Positions 29,109-38,722 of a stretch of DNA of 64,000 nucleotides are shown piece by piece. Both the position numbers and the translations under genes were made by a program. The notes below the pieces were generated by a model. The model saw only the letters and a program-made list of their open reading frames with translations, was not told where the DNA came from and ran no database searches. Origin of the DNA: Aquibium oceanicum. Lineage in GTDB: Bacteria; Pseudomonadota; Alphaproteobacteria; Rhizobiales; Rhizobiaceae. The stretch lies in the NCBI RefSeq assembly GCF_001889605.1, contig NZ_CP018171.1, positions 2,688,501-2,752,500 on the forward strand, in the 5' to 3' direction. Position 1 is the stretch's first letter. Every line of letters begins with the position of its first letter.

Positions 29109-31525
29109 CGGACCAGTTCCACGCGGCTGACGTTGCCGGCGACGTCGGAGAGTTCGACCACAACCGTGACCGGCTCGGCGTCGGCGCGGCGCGGCAGTTC
29201 CACCGTCCCCTGATAGGCCTTGCGAGCGCGGTTATAGCGCAGAACCCCGTCCTTGCGACCGCCGCTCGACGTCGCGGTGAAGCGCGACGTCATGGCGAGC
29301 CCCGATGCGTCCCGCGCGCCGACCTTGATGGAAAGCAGATCCGTCGCGCCCCGGCCCTCGACCGTGAGGTCCTGCGCCGTCACCTCCGGCCGCTCGGTGT
29401 CGAAGATGACCGTGCGCTTCTCGATGGTGACCAGTCCGACCTTGTTGGTGGCAACGATCTCGACCGTGTTCGGCCCCTGCGTCAAAGCAAGGGTCGCGGT
29501 GGCCATCCCGTCCCGCACATCCACCGGGTTGCCGTTCACCGCAAGTGCGACGCCCGAATCGGTCCCGATCCGGACCGCCAAAGTCGCGTCGGCCGTCACC
29601 TGCGGCAACGGTTCGGTAAGCCGCACGCGGGGCGGCTCGTCGACGATCAGGGTCTCGATTGCTTCCTCGTAGGAGTATCCGGAGACCGTCGCGATCCTGA
29701 GTTCGAAATTCTCTCGCGACGCCGAAAGCGGAACGTTAAGCGCGAAGCGCCCCTCGGCATCGGCATAGGTTTCCGAGAGGGCGCATCCGGAGGGGTCCAC
29801 CACCGTCACCTTCGCGCCGCCGATCACGGTTCCCGAAAGCGACAGTACATCGTTGGCGCTGAGAAAGCGGCCGGCCTCGTCGCGCGGGATGGCCGGGTCG
29901 TAGGCGACGTCCTTGCGCTGGTCGGCGATGAAATCGAACTCGATCGTGCGCAAAGTCTCGTTTCCGGCAGTGTCGCGCGCCACGACCTCCACCGTGTTGC
30001 GGCCGTCGGCGGCGTCTACCGTGTGGAAAAAGCGGCCGTTCTGGTCGATGTCGGCCACTGTACCGTCGATCAGCACCGCAGCGCCCGCTTCCGTCTCGCC
30101 CGAAATCGTCACCTGGGGATCGCGCAGGATCGCGCCTGGCTCAGGTGTCCTGATCTGCAGGAAGGGCGGCGTGTCGTCGGATCTGAGTTCGAACTTTCGG
30201 ACCGAACTCATCTGCCCGGGAAGCCCGAACGCGTCGAGCGCCGCCACCCGCCAGTAGTATGTCCCGGGCGCGAGAGGGTGATCCTCCATACGGTTTTCTT
30301 CAAGGCCAAAGAGGCTGTCGGCCATGCGGTCGAAGCGGCCGTCGAAGGCGATCTCCAGCCAGTAACCCCCGCCGTTCGGCATATCCTCCCAGCCGAGGTC
30401 GACGGTCTCCCCGTAGAGAACCGCGTCGTCCTCGGGGGCCTTGAGCGCGATGCGGCCGAAGACGTCGACCTTCTCCTCCGGCGCGTCGCCGTTGCGCACC
30501 ACGGCGCCTTCGTTGCGGCCGAGCACCAGCGTCTTGTCGCCGGCCTGGATCGACACCGGTTTGACGTCGTAATTGGAAAACTTCGCCCCGCCCGCGTCCT
30601 GGCTCACCCAGAAACTGCCAGAATCGATCTTGGCATCGACGTTGGGCAGGCTCACCTCGAGCTGGTTTCGGTCGCTCTCAGTTGCGAGCAGGGCGTAAAA
30701 ATCGCCCTCGACCAGGCTGATCTTCGCCTCCTCGCGGCGCTTCAGCGGATCGACCCGCATGCGCTGGATGACGGCCTGGGAATTGGCGTTGAGGCGCAGG
30801 CGGCTTGCGTCTCGGAACACCACCTGCGCCGTGGAGCGCGACAGCGTGCGCAGCTTTTCCTGCTCGTTGAGGATGGCGTTGAGGTCGCGCTCGGTCCAGC
30901 CGTTTTCGACGGTCTTCTGGCCCTCGACCCAGCCTTGCCGATCACTGAGCCGCGCCTCGGCTTCCACGTCGCGCTGCTGTTCGCTGTGAGTGCGCGCCGA
31001 TTCGGCCTGGCCGATCGACCGGGAAGACAGCTCGATGCTCTCGGCATAGACGCCGTTGAGGTTCTCGACCACCGCCTCGTCACGGAACTGGATGGCGTTG
31101 CGGATCAGGATCGGCGCGAAGAGCTGCGCCCCGGCCTCGTTGGCCCGCTGGATCTCACCCAGCGACGCATCGAGCGCCGTCGCCGCCAGGCGCACCTGGT
31201 TGCCGGGCAGGAGCAGTTCTTGTCCCTCGGAAAGTTGGGTGATGTCATCGAAGCCGTTGGCGCGCAGGATGATCGGCCAAAGGTCGGGATTGTCCAGGTA
31301 CTTTTCGGCCAGCGACCGGATGCCGACGCCGGGTTCCAGCCGCACCCGGATGTACTCGTCGCTCGCCGCGACGGACTTGATGGCTTCCGCCGTACCCTGC
31401 GCAGTCGCGTGCAGGGGGGCGAACAGCGAAAGGAATGGCGCCGCTACCGTCAGGCAGCGCAGCAGGCCACGCCATCTCGATGGGTTTCTTGTCGCAATGC
31501 CGATCGCCAATTTCCCACACCCCAA
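29105..31525 (-). CDS. LysM-FecR-Ig-like envelope protein
   Basis: An 806-aa exported protein heading the PKD operon. A long signal region (about 1-43, ATAQ cleavage) precedes a LysM-like domain (about 57-108, with SLAEKYLDNPDLWPIILRANG), a charged helical region (110-225), a FecR domain (about 228-345, VVFRDASRLRLNANSQAVI to VLGRNEGAVV), then Fn3/Ig-like domains to the end (TYYWRVAALD; repeated NTVEVVARDTAGN-like modules). LysM binds peptidoglycan; this non-sigma-linked FecR type often occurs with large envelope proteins. The start is a TTG at 31525, uncertain; a TTG at 31510 is possible. It overlaps the next gene by 4 nt. Confidence 0.87.
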   Translation of the reverse strand: MGCGKLAIGIATRNPSRWRGLLRCLTVAAPFLSLFAPLHATAQGTAEAIKSVAASDEYIRVRLEPGVGIRSLAEKYLDNPDLWPIILRANGFDDITQLSEGQELLLPGNQVRLAATALDASLGEIQRANEAGAQLFAPILIRNAIQFRDEAVVENLNGVYAESIELSSRSIGQAESARTHSEQQRDVEAEARLSDRQGWVEGQKTVENGWTERDLNAILNEQEKLRTLSRSTAQVVFRDASRLRLNANSQAVIQRMRVDPLKRREEAKISLVEGDFYALLATESDRNQLEVSLPNVDAKIDSGSFWVSQDAGGAKFSNYDVKPVSIQAGDKTLVLGRNEGAVVRNGDAPEEKVDVFGRIALKAPEDDAVLYGETVDLGWEDMPNGGGYWLEIAFDGRFDRMADSLFGLEENRMEDHPLAPGTYYWRVAALDAFGLPGQMSSVRKFELRSDDTPPFLQIRTPEPGAILRDPQVTISGETEAGAAVLIDGTVADIDQNGRFFHTVDAADGRNTVEVVARDTAGNETLRTIEFDFIADQRKDVAYDPAIPRDEAGRFLSANDVLSLSGTVIGGAKVTVVDPSGCALSETYADAEGRFALNVPLSASRENFELRIATVSGYSYEEAIETLIVDEPPRVRLTEPLPQVTADATLAVRIGTDSGVALAVNGNPVDVRDGMATATLALTQGPNTVEIVATNKVGLVTIEKRTVIFDTERPEVTAQDLTVEGRGATDLLSIKVGARDASGLAMTSRFTATSSGGRKDGVLRYNRARKAYQGTVELPRRADAEPVTVVVELSDVAGNVSRVELVR

Positions 31526-31847
31526 ACAGTAGCGATCTCGCCGGGACTGCCCGCCTTTTCAAGGTTTACCTCACGTTAACCATACGGAATTCCGGCGCAC
31601 TAATCCAGCGGCAAATTCGATCGATTGTGCTCAAACTTGTCCCAATATGAAACGGATTTCAGTGACTTGCGGCGAAAACCGGGTGCGCGGTGGTAAGAGC
31701 GCTAGACACCGTGGAGACGCGAATCCGCGCTGCGCCGGCCTCTAATGGTGCCAGCCTGATGCATCCCCTAAGATCCTGATCGCAGGAAATATCTGCGCGC
31801 GAGTACCTTGAGTTTTTGTTCGCGGGAAGAAACCGGATCGGCGCCGC
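31526..31847. other. Intergenic region upstream of the FecR-PKD operon
   Basis: About 320 bases without a convincing reading frame, between the erpA end and the operon start. It must hold the operon promoter. I see a CtrA-like element (31563-31581) and a weak 5-bp hairpin (TCCTGATCGCAGGA, 31774-31787), but no clear sigma-70 pair, riboswitch or RNA gene. Confidence 0.6.
31563..31581 (-). promoter_or_regulatory. CtrA-like binding site upstream of the FecR-PKD operon
   Basis: On the minus strand GGTTAACGTGAGGTAAACC contains TTAA-N7-TAAAC, one base from the CtrA consensus TTAA-N7-TTAAC, 38-56 nt before the TTG start. The same bases also form an imperfect inverted repeat. GTTAAC-like sequences are common between rhizobial genes, so this is only suggestive. 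Confidence 0.3.
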
Positions 31848-32198
31848 TCAGATTGAGAAACTGGTCCCGCAGCCGCAGGACGCGACAGCGTTGGGATTCC
31901 GGATCTGGAAGGACTGGCCCATGAGATCGTCGACGAAGTCGATCACCGAGCCTCCCATGTAGACGAGGGAGATGTCGTCGACGAGCACGGTCGCGCCGTC
32001 GCGCTCAATAGCATTGTCGTCCTCGTTACGGTCGCCGACGAGGTCGAACTTGTAGGAGAAGCCGGAGCAGCCGCCGCCTTCGACCGAAACGCGCAACGCG
32101 GTCTTGCCGGGTTCGCCGGCGACGATCGCGGCGATGCGCTTTGCCGCCGCCTCGGTCAGTTCCACGCCTTTCATGGTCGTCTTGGCGTCCGTACCCAT
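31848..32198 (-). CDS. erpA: Iron-sulfur cluster insertion protein, A-type (ErpA/HesB/IscA)
   Basis: A 116-aa A-type carrier that delivers Fe-S clusters to apo-proteins. The three ligand cysteines are present: C44 in [12 protein letters not shown] and C108/C110 in [10 protein letters not shown], and the length is that of the family. The ATG at 32198 is preceded by AAGGTGAC; an in-frame extension upstream lacks homology. It is divergent from dgt, a conserved arrangement in Rhizobiales. ErpA versus IscA cannot be separated firmly from sequence alone. Confidence 0.9.
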   Translation of the reverse strand: MGTDAKTTMKGVELTEAAAKRIAAIVAGEPGKTALRVSVEGGGCSGFSYKFDLVGDRNEDDNAIERDGATVLVDDISLVYMGGSVIDFVDDLMGQSFQIRNPNAVASCGCGTSFSI

Positions 32199-32207
32199 GT
32201 CGTCACC

Positions 32208-32219
32208 TTGCAATTGCAA
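32208..32219. promoter_or_regulatory. 12-nt perfect palindrome between erpA and dgt
   Basis: TTGCAATTGCAA is a perfect palindrome 10 nt upstream of the erpA start, within the 69-nt divergent promoter region shared with dgt. It could be an operator for erpA; I cannot name the regulator. Confidence 0.3.
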
Positions 32220-32267
32220 TTCACCGATAGGTATGAAGCGGTCACGGGCAAGTCAACCGGTGGGAGC

Positions 32268-33488
32268 ATGGGACCGCAAGGAGAACTCGGGGAGATCGGT
32301 TTCGGCTACAGGCCGCGCGCTTCCTATGCCTGCGATCCTGCTATGACCCGCGGTCGCTTCTATCCCGAGCCTGAAAGCGCAACGCGCACGCCGTTTCAGC
32401 GCGACCGCGACCGGATCATCCACTCCACCGCCTTCCGCCGCCTCAAGCACAAGACGCAGGTCTTCATCGCGCACGAGGCGGATCACTACCGCACGCGTCT
32501 CACGCATTCGATCGAGGTGGCGCAGATCGCGCGCGCTCTCGCCAGGGCGCTCTGCCTCGACGAGGACCTCGCCGAGGCCGTCGCACTGGTACACGACTTC
32601 GGCCACACGCCGTTCGGCCACACGGGCGAGGACGCGCTGGACCGCAAGATGGCCGAGTGGGGCGGCTTCGACCACAACGAACAGTCGCTGCGCGTCGTCA
32701 CCAAGCTCGAGCGCCGCTATGCCGAATTCGACGGCCTGAATCTTGTCTGGGAGACGCTGGAAGGCCTCGTCAAGCACAATGGGCCGTTGACCGATGCGAA
32801 CGGAAACGGGCTGGACGGCCCGCTGCGAAAGTCGATCCGCGACTTCGACGCGCTGTTCCCCCTCGAACTCGCGAGCTACGCCTCGATGGAGGCGCAGTCC
32901 GCCGCGATCGCCGACGACATCGCCTACGACGCCCACGACATCGACGATGGCCTTCGCTCGGGCCTCCTGACCCTGTCGATGCTGGAGGACGCGCCGCTCG
33001 CCGGCGCCATCCTTGCCTCCGTGCGCGACCGCTATCCGGATCTCGATCCCGTGCGGACCGGCCACGAACTGATGCGCCGCCAGATCACGGTCATGGTCGA
33101 GGACGTCATCGCCGAAGCTCAGCGCCGCGTCGCCGAGGAAAGGCCGGGATCCCCCGAGGCAGTCCGGGCCGCGAACCGCGCCATGGTCGGCTTCTCGGCG
33201 CCGATGCAGGAGAAGGAGAGGGACCTCAAGGCCTTCCTCTATTCCAATCTCTACCGCCACCCCGACGTGATGGCGGTCCGCGCCGAGGCGGACAAGGTGG
33301 TCGAGGACCTGTTCGACGCCTACTTCGCCGATCCCGAGCTGATGCCCGAGGGGTGGCGCGGCGTGCTGGAGCGGGCAGGACCTCAGGTGAGGGCGCGCCA
33401 CGTCGCCGATTTCCTCGCCGGAATGACCGATACCTATGCACTGAAGGAACACCGGCGCCTGTTTGACCGCTCGCCCGATATCGGATAG
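32268..33488 (+). CDS. dgt: Deoxyguanosinetriphosphate triphosphohydrolase-like protein
   Basis: A 406-aa HD-domain dNTPase that cleaves dNTPs to deoxynucleosides and triphosphate. The metal ligands are in [12 protein letters not shown] and [11 protein letters not shown]; the N-terminus ([27 protein letters not shown]) is typical of the bacterial type-2 dGTPase-like family. Start at 32268 gives the usual family N-terminus ([12 protein letters not shown]); a longer frame from 32208 overlaps the erpA leader. It is followed by argS after 55 nt in the conserved alphaproteobacterial order. Confidence 0.92.
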   Translation: MGPQGELGEIGFGYRPRASYACDPAMTRGRFYPEPESATRTPFQRDRDRIIHSTAFRRLKHKTQVFIAHEADHYRTRLTHSIEVAQIARALARALCLDEDLAEAVALVHDFGHTPFGHTGEDALDRKMAEWGGFDHNEQSLRVVTKLERRYAEFDGLNLVWETLEGLVKHNGPLTDANGNGLDGPLRKSIRDFDALFPLELASYASMEAQSAAIADDIAYDAHDIDDGLRSGLLTLSMLEDAPLAGAILASVRDRYPDLDPVRTGHELMRRQITVMVEDVIAEAQRRVAEERPGSPEAVRAANRAMVGFSAPMQEKERDLKAFLYSNLYRHPDVMAVRAEADKVVEDLFDAYFADPELMPEGWRGVLERAGPQVRARHVADFLAGMTDTYALKEHRRLFDRSPDIG

Positions 33489-33543
33489 GCGGAGCGCGCG
33501 GCGCCCAGGGGGCTGCCCAAATCTCCAAGCCGGAACGCGAACG

Positions 33544-35301
33544 ATGAACATTTTCGCCGATTTCCACGATCGGATCAGCACGGCCATCCAGTCGATCGGC
33601 CTGAAGACGGTCGACGGATCGGACCTTAATCTGTCGCGCATCACCGTCGAGCCGCCGCGCGACGCCGCGCATGGCGATCTCGCCACCAATGCAGCGATGG
33701 TGCTGTCGAAGGCTGTGGGCGAGAACCCGCGCGCGCTGGCGCAGAAGATCGCCGAGCGCCTCGAGCAGGAACCCGAGGTCGCGCGCGTCGAGATCGCGGG
33801 TCCTGGTTTCATCAACCTGTCGCTGGACGACGCCTTCTGGCAGGCGCGCCTGCGCGAAATCCTCGCGGCCGGCGATGCCTACGGGCGCTCCACCGTCGGT
33901 GCGGGCCGCAAGGTCAACGTGGAATACGTGTCGGCCAATCCGACCGGCCCCATGCATGTCGGCCATTGCCGCGGCGCGGTGGTCGGCGACACGCTCGCCA
34001 ACCTGCTCGCCTTCGCTGGCTACGAGGTGACCAAGGAATACTACATCAACGACGCCGGTTCGCAGATCGACGTGCTCGGCCGCTCTGTGATGCTGCGCTA
34101 TCGCGAGGCCCTCGGCGAGAACATCGGCGAGATCCCCCCGGGGCTCTATCCCGGTGACTATCTCAAGCCGGTCGCAAAGGCGCTTCTCGACGAATACGGC
34201 TCCGGGCTGCTCGGCATGGCCGAGGAGAAGGCGCTCGCGATCGTCAAGGACACGACTATCGACGCGATGATGGAGATGATCCGCGCCGATCTCGCCGCGC
34301 TCAACGTGCGGCACGACGTCTTCTTCTCCGAGCGCAGCCTCCACGCCGGCAATGGCGGCCCGATCCGCTCCGCCATCACCGACCTCACGCTGAGCGGCCA
34401 CGTCTACAAGGGCAAGCTTCCACCGCCCAAGGGCCAGAAGCCGGAAGACTGGGAGGACCGCGAGCAGACGCTGTTCCGGTCCACCGAAGTCGGCGACGAC
34501 ATCGACCGCCCACTCGTCAAGTCGGACGGCACCTTCACCTATTTCGCCGCCGACGTCGCCTACATGAAGGACAAGTACGAGCGCGGCTTCGAGGAACTGA
34601 TCTTCGTGCTGGGCGCCGACCACGGCGGCTACGTCAAGCGCCTTGAGGCGCTGGCCAAGGCGCTCTCCGGCGGCGATCTCAAGGTCGAGGTGCTGCTCTG
34701 CCAGCTCGTGAAGCTCTACCGCAACGGCGAGCCCGTGCGCATGTCGAAGCGCTCGGGCGAATTCGTCACGCTGCGCGACGTTGTCGACGAGGTCGGGCGG
34801 GACCCGATCCGCTTCATGATGCTCTATCGCAAGAACGACGCGCCGCTCGACTTCGATTTCGCCAAGGTCACCGAGCAGTCCAAGGACAATCCCGTCTTTT
34901 ACGTCCAGTACGCCTCTGCCCGTTGCCATTCGGTCTTCCGGCAGGCAGCCGAGCAGCTGAGCGGCGAGAGCTTCGACCGCGAGACCCTGTCCGCGGCGAC
35001 GTCGAATCTCACCGACGAGGCCGAGATCGCGATGATCAAGAAACTCGCCGAATATCCTCGCCTGATCGAGGGGGCGGCGCTCGCCCACGAGCCGCACCGC
35101 ATCGCGTTTTATCTCTACGACGTCGCGAGCGCGCTGCACGCGTTGTGGAATCGCGGTACCGATAATCCGGACTTACGCTTTCTTAAGGTTAACGATCCAG
35201 TATTGACGAAAGCCAGACTTGGGCTGGTGCAGGCGGTTCTGTATGTTCTTAGGTCGGGCCTGACTTTGTTGGGCGCGGATGCGCCGCAAGAGATGCGCTG
35301 A
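33544..35301 (+). CDS. argS: Arginyl-tRNA synthetase
   Basis: Class I aminoacyl-tRNA synthetase of 585 aa that charges tRNA-Arg. An N-terminal Add1 domain (about 1-115), the HIGH motif as [12 protein letters not shown], the second catalytic motif as VRMSKRSG, and the C-terminal DALR anticodon-binding domain (about 460-585, [13 protein letters not shown] onward). Length and motif spacing match the family. It lies between dgt and the SPOR protein gene. Confidence 0.97.
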   Translation: MNIFADFHDRISTAIQSIGLKTVDGSDLNLSRITVEPPRDAAHGDLATNAAMVLSKAVGENPRALAQKIAERLEQEPEVARVEIAGPGFINLSLDDAFWQARLREILAAGDAYGRSTVGAGRKVNVEYVSANPTGPMHVGHCRGAVVGDTLANLLAFAGYEVTKEYYINDAGSQIDVLGRSVMLRYREALGENIGEIPPGLYPGDYLKPVAKALLDEYGSGLLGMAEEKALAIVKDTTIDAMMEMIRADLAALNVRHDVFFSERSLHAGNGGPIRSAITDLTLSGHVYKGKLPPPKGQKPEDWEDREQTLFRSTEVGDDIDRPLVKSDGTFTYFAADVAYMKDKYERGFEELIFVLGADHGGYVKRLEALAKALSGGDLKVEVLLCQLVKLYRNGEPVRMSKRSGEFVTLRDVVDEVGRDPIRFMMLYRKNDAPLDFDFAKVTEQSKDNPVFYVQYASARCHSVFRQAAEQLSGESFDRETLSAATSNLTDEAEIAMIKKLAEYPRLIEGAALAHEPHRIAFYLYDVASALHALWNRGTDNPDLRFLKVNDPVLTKARLGLVQAVLYVLRSGLTLLGADAPQEMR

Positions 35302-35403
35302 AGGCCGGAACTTCCCGACACCATTTGCCCACATTGCGCTGGTACCGGCGAAAAAGTTCGCAACGCCTCGGCGTTCCGATAGAGTGTGAGTGCGGGAAAA
35401 GGC

Positions 35404-38400
35404 ATGGCAGACCTGAAGCAACTCAAGGCTAAACCCCTGGACGACTTTCGGGAGAGCGATCCTCTCGCCGAATTGACCCGGATCATGGGGCTCAACGCGC
35501 AGTCTTCGACGAGCGACGGCGCCATGGACGATTTCGGTATCGATCTGGAGCGCGAACTGCTCGGCGATTTCGGTGACCCCGAACCCGCCGCCAACAAGGA
35601 TGCGCCGGCTTTTCAGCCGGACGAGGACATGTTCGTCGGCGATGATCACGTCCCGGTCGAAGCGGCTTCTCGGCCAGCGTTCATTGCGAAGACGGACTAT
35701 TCGAGCATCGAGATCCGGCCGCGCGGAGAGCCGATCCTGACCTTGCAGCCCGCCAGGCCGGCTCTGCGTGTCGTCGAGCAGCCGGCGGAGAGCCGGGAAG
35801 CGGGGCCGTCTTCCGACGACCAGTCGCTGGAGGACGAACTGGAATCGCTTCTGTCGATGGATGCCTCGCAGGACGAAACGCCCGAGCATTCGAATGACCA
35901 TTCCGCCAGTCCCGTGGAGCCCCAAGATGCGTCCGAGGGTACCTCGGATACAGTGGAGCGCGACGATCCGCTCGACCGCCTGGAAGCCTTTTCGAAGGAC
36001 TGGTTCGCGCGCCGTCAGGCGCAGCAGGAAGGCGCGCAGCTGCAGCCCCAAGCCTCCGATGCCGGGGACGATCTCATTTCCCTCGACGATCTCGAGGACT
36101 TTGCTTTGGTCGAAGAGAGCGTAGCCGAGCACCCGCAGGATCACCCGACTTCGTACATCGATGAGGTTCCGGCCGAAGCCGAGATTCTCGCCCGCCACGA
36201 GGACCAAGGTCATCAGGAGCCGGGAGCCGACCTGACGCCGGAGCCGGAACTGGAGCCCGAATCGCGGTTCGATCCCGAGCCCCAGGTCGCTTCCGCGCCC
36301 GTGGTGGCAGCGCCGCGGCCCGCTTTCGATCCCTCTGCCGATCCGTTCGCGGACCTGATGGCGATGAGCCGCCCTGCGTCCGCAACCGAGCCGCAGACTC
36401 CCGCCGAGGTGGCGGAATCCGAGCCGGAAACGGTTCCGGACGTTCGCGGCACCTGGGCGACGTCCGAGGAGGGTCCCCGCTACGTTCCGGCGGGTTCCGC
36501 TACGGAAGCCGACGTCGCTAGAGCCGAGGCGGAGGTAACGCCCGCGCCGCAACAGCCGGTTGCGGAGGACGTGGCTCCGGCTCCCCTACAGCGCGCCACC
36601 CCCAGCCGCTTCAGCATCGGCCGTGCCACCGCATCGCTCATGCCTGCCGCGGCACCGGTCGAGACCGCCAGCGTCGCGCCGGCTCCCGAGCCTTTCGCCG
36701 AGAAGGAGCCCGCGCCGCAGGTCGAGACCGAGAGCGAGGATTTCGCCTTTGACGACCTCACGCTCGATGACGGCGATTTCGATCTAGGCAATATGCTGGA
36801 AGCCGAACTGGCGGCGGAAGCCGAGCAGATCGCGTTCCGGGCAAATCCTGCACCGCAGCAGGCGCTTGCCGAAGCGGCAGCCGATGGCCCTGCGGCGCGT
36901 CAGCCCATGTGGGGCGATTTCGGCGAACCCGATATCGACACGATCGAGGTACCGGTGACGCAGGTGGATGTCGCCGACGAATTCGACATCCCCGACCTTG
37001 TCTTCGAGGAAGACACCGCGCGAGCGAGCGAGGAGGATGAACTCGATCTGGAGTTCGCCAGCGCGTTCGAAGACCTCGCGGGTGGCCGTCGCATCGATCC
37101 GGCAACCTACGAGCCGCGCACGGCTGCTGCATTCGCCGCTCCCGCCGCGGAGTTTCAGGCTGCGCCGGCGGTATCGCTTGCAGACGGGATGCAGGGTCGC
37201 GCCGCCGCTGAGGCCGAGTATCCGATCGACGACCTCACCGGTTTCTGGGAGGAAGAGCAGGGAGCGGACGGCTATGCAGTTGCCGAACCCGAAACCGCGC
37301 GGGCGTGGGCGGACGACGCTTACGGTCAGGCCCCCCACGACGCTGGCGACTTCCCGTCGGCCTTCTATGCCGATGGGCCGGCCGAAGCTTCAGAACCCGC
37401 GCCCAGGCGGCGCCGGGGCCTGGCCATAGCCGCCGTGGTGGCTGGCGTCGCGGTAGCCGGCGGTATCGGCGCCTTCATGCTGTCGTTCGGCGGCGGCGAC
37501 AATGCAGCGCCGGTCCTGGTGGAGGCCGATCCCACACCCGTCAAGATCAAGCCGGAAAAGCCCGGCGGCACGATCATCCCCAACGAGGACAAGGCGGTCT
37601 ACGACCGCGTCGCTTCAGGCGGCGAGAATGCCGCCCCGGCTCAGGAGAAGCTGCTGTCGGCAAGCGAGGAGCCGATCGACATCGTCGCGAAGGCGACGCC
37701 AGTCGACGGCGACACGTCGCTGCCGGGCGTCGAATCGCCGATCGTCGAACAGGGCGAACCGGCCGTCCGCGCCAAGGGCGAGGACCGGGTCGAACAGGAA
37801 ATCGAAGATCCCGCGTCGCCCGTCGACGAGATTGCGACCGTGACCCCGCGCAAGGTACGCACATTGATCGTGCGCCCCGACGGAACGCTGGTTCCGCGCG
37901 AAGAGCCGGCAGCCGCGGAGCCGCAGGAACCAATCCAGCAGGCGAGCCTCGTCGAACCCGCGGTCGTCCCGGAAGCCACCTTCGAAAGCACAGAGGAAAG
38001 CCAGGCCCCCGCACAGGAGGCTACCCAGCCGCCGCCGGCTGGCGTGATCGAGAAGCCCGCGGAGCAGGAGGCCGCCCAGCCGGCTGCTTCCGAAGCCGCG
38101 CCGATCAAAGCGGCTCCCGCCGCTGACACGTCGGACACCGCACCCGTGCGGGTCGTGGAATCGACGACCATCAAGCCGGATGGAAGCTCGACGCCGGCTC
38201 GCGGCCCCCTGGCGCCCACGCGGCCTTCCGACCAGCCGGTCGAGATCGTCGGCAGCGCCGGCGGAAACCAGCGCGGCACCCAGGTGGCAGCCGCACCTGC
38301 GGCGGCGCAAGTGCCCGCGATCCCGGCCGGGCCGACGAGCGAATGGTCCATGCAGATCGCGTCGCAGCCTTCGCCCGAAGGCGCCCAGAAGAGCTACGTC

Positions 38401-38580
38401 AATCTCGCGCAGCGCTACGGCTCGATCCTCGGCGGACGCGGCGTCAACATCGTCAAGGCCGACATCGCCGGTAAGGGCACGTTCTGGCGGGTCCGTATCC
38501 CGGCGCAGTCCAAGGCGGACGCGGTGGAGCTTTGTGAACGCCTCAAGGCTGCCGGCGGAAGCTGCTTCGTCGCCAGATAA
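35404..38580 (+). CDS. SPOR domain-containing inner-membrane protein
   Basis: A 1058-aa bitopic protein. Residues 1-667 are acidic, Pro/Ala/Glu-rich and mostly unstructured, with short repeated DDxxLDD patches; a basic RRRR stop is followed by one membrane helix (about 672-695), a periplasmic Pro/Ala/Glu-rich linker, and a C-terminal SPOR domain (about 978-1058, EWSMQIASQPSPEGAQKSY to GGSCFVAR). SPOR domains bind denuded glycan strands at the division septum, so a division role is likely. It sits in the argS-nagZ interval, as in other Rhizobiales, but the cytoplasmic part is unusually long. ATG at 35404. Confidence 0.88.
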   Translation: MADLKQLKAKPLDDFRESDPLAELTRIMGLNAQSSTSDGAMDDFGIDLERELLGDFGDPEPAANKDAPAFQPDEDMFVGDDHVPVEAASRPAFIAKTDYSSIEIRPRGEPILTLQPARPALRVVEQPAESREAGPSSDDQSLEDELESLLSMDASQDETPEHSNDHSASPVEPQDASEGTSDTVERDDPLDRLEAFSKDWFARRQAQQEGAQLQPQASDAGDDLISLDDLEDFALVEESVAEHPQDHPTSYIDEVPAEAEILARHEDQGHQEPGADLTPEPELEPESRFDPEPQVASAPVVAAPRPAFDPSADPFADLMAMSRPASATEPQTPAEVAESEPETVPDVRGTWATSEEGPRYVPAGSATEADVARAEAEVTPAPQQPVAEDVAPAPLQRATPSRFSIGRATASLMPAAAPVETASVAPAPEPFAEKEPAPQVETESEDFAFDDLTLDDGDFDLGNMLEAELAAEAEQIAFRANPAPQQALAEAAADGPAARQPMWGDFGEPDIDTIEVPVTQVDVADEFDIPDLVFEEDTARASEEDELDLEFASAFEDLAGGRRIDPATYEPRTAAAFAAPAAEFQAAPAVSLADGMQGRAAAEAEYPIDDLTGFWEEEQGADGYAVAEPETARAWADDAYGQAPHDAGDFPSAFYADGPAEASEPAPRRRRGLAIAAVVAGVAVAGGIGAFMLSFGGGDNAAPVLVEADPTPVKIKPEKPGGTIIPNEDKAVYDRVASGGENAAPAQEKLLSASEEPIDIVAKATPVDGDTSLPGVESPIVEQGEPAVRAKGEDRVEQEIEDPASPVDEIATVTPRKVRTLIVRPDGTLVPREEPAAAEPQEPIQQASLVEPAVVPEATFESTEESQAPAQEATQPPPAGVIEKPAEQEAAQPAASEAAPIKAAPAADTSDTAPVRVVESTTIKPDGSSTPARGPLAPTRPSDQPVEIVGSAGGNQRGTQVAAAPAAAQVPAIPAGPTSEWSMQIASQPSPEGAQKSYVNLAQRYGSILGGRGVNIVKADIAGKGTFWRVRIPAQSKADAVELCERLKAAGGSCFVAR

Positions 38581-38607
38581 GGGACACCGTCTCACGCGTA
38601 TTGCGAA

Positions 38608-38639
38608 TGGGCTGCCGTCGGGCGGCCCATTTTCGTTTC
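38608..38639 (+). terminator. Rho-independent terminator after the SPOR gene
   Basis: TGGGCTGCC / GGCGGCCCA (one G-T pair) with a GTCG loop, followed by TTTTCGTTT. This is the clearest intrinsic terminator in the window and separates the SPOR gene from nagZ. Confidence 0.8.
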
Positions 38640-38722
38640 CAGTAGCCAACGAAGCCTGTGGCTCCCTGCGAGGGCAGCGCCAGGCAGGTGCGGCGAACGG
38701 GCGATTCGTCTAGACTCCCGGC

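Noticed and set aside
33226-35139. Minus-strand 637-codon frame opposite argS
   Set aside because: Antisense to arginyl-tRNA synthetase with all motifs intact; the translation has no recognisable domain.
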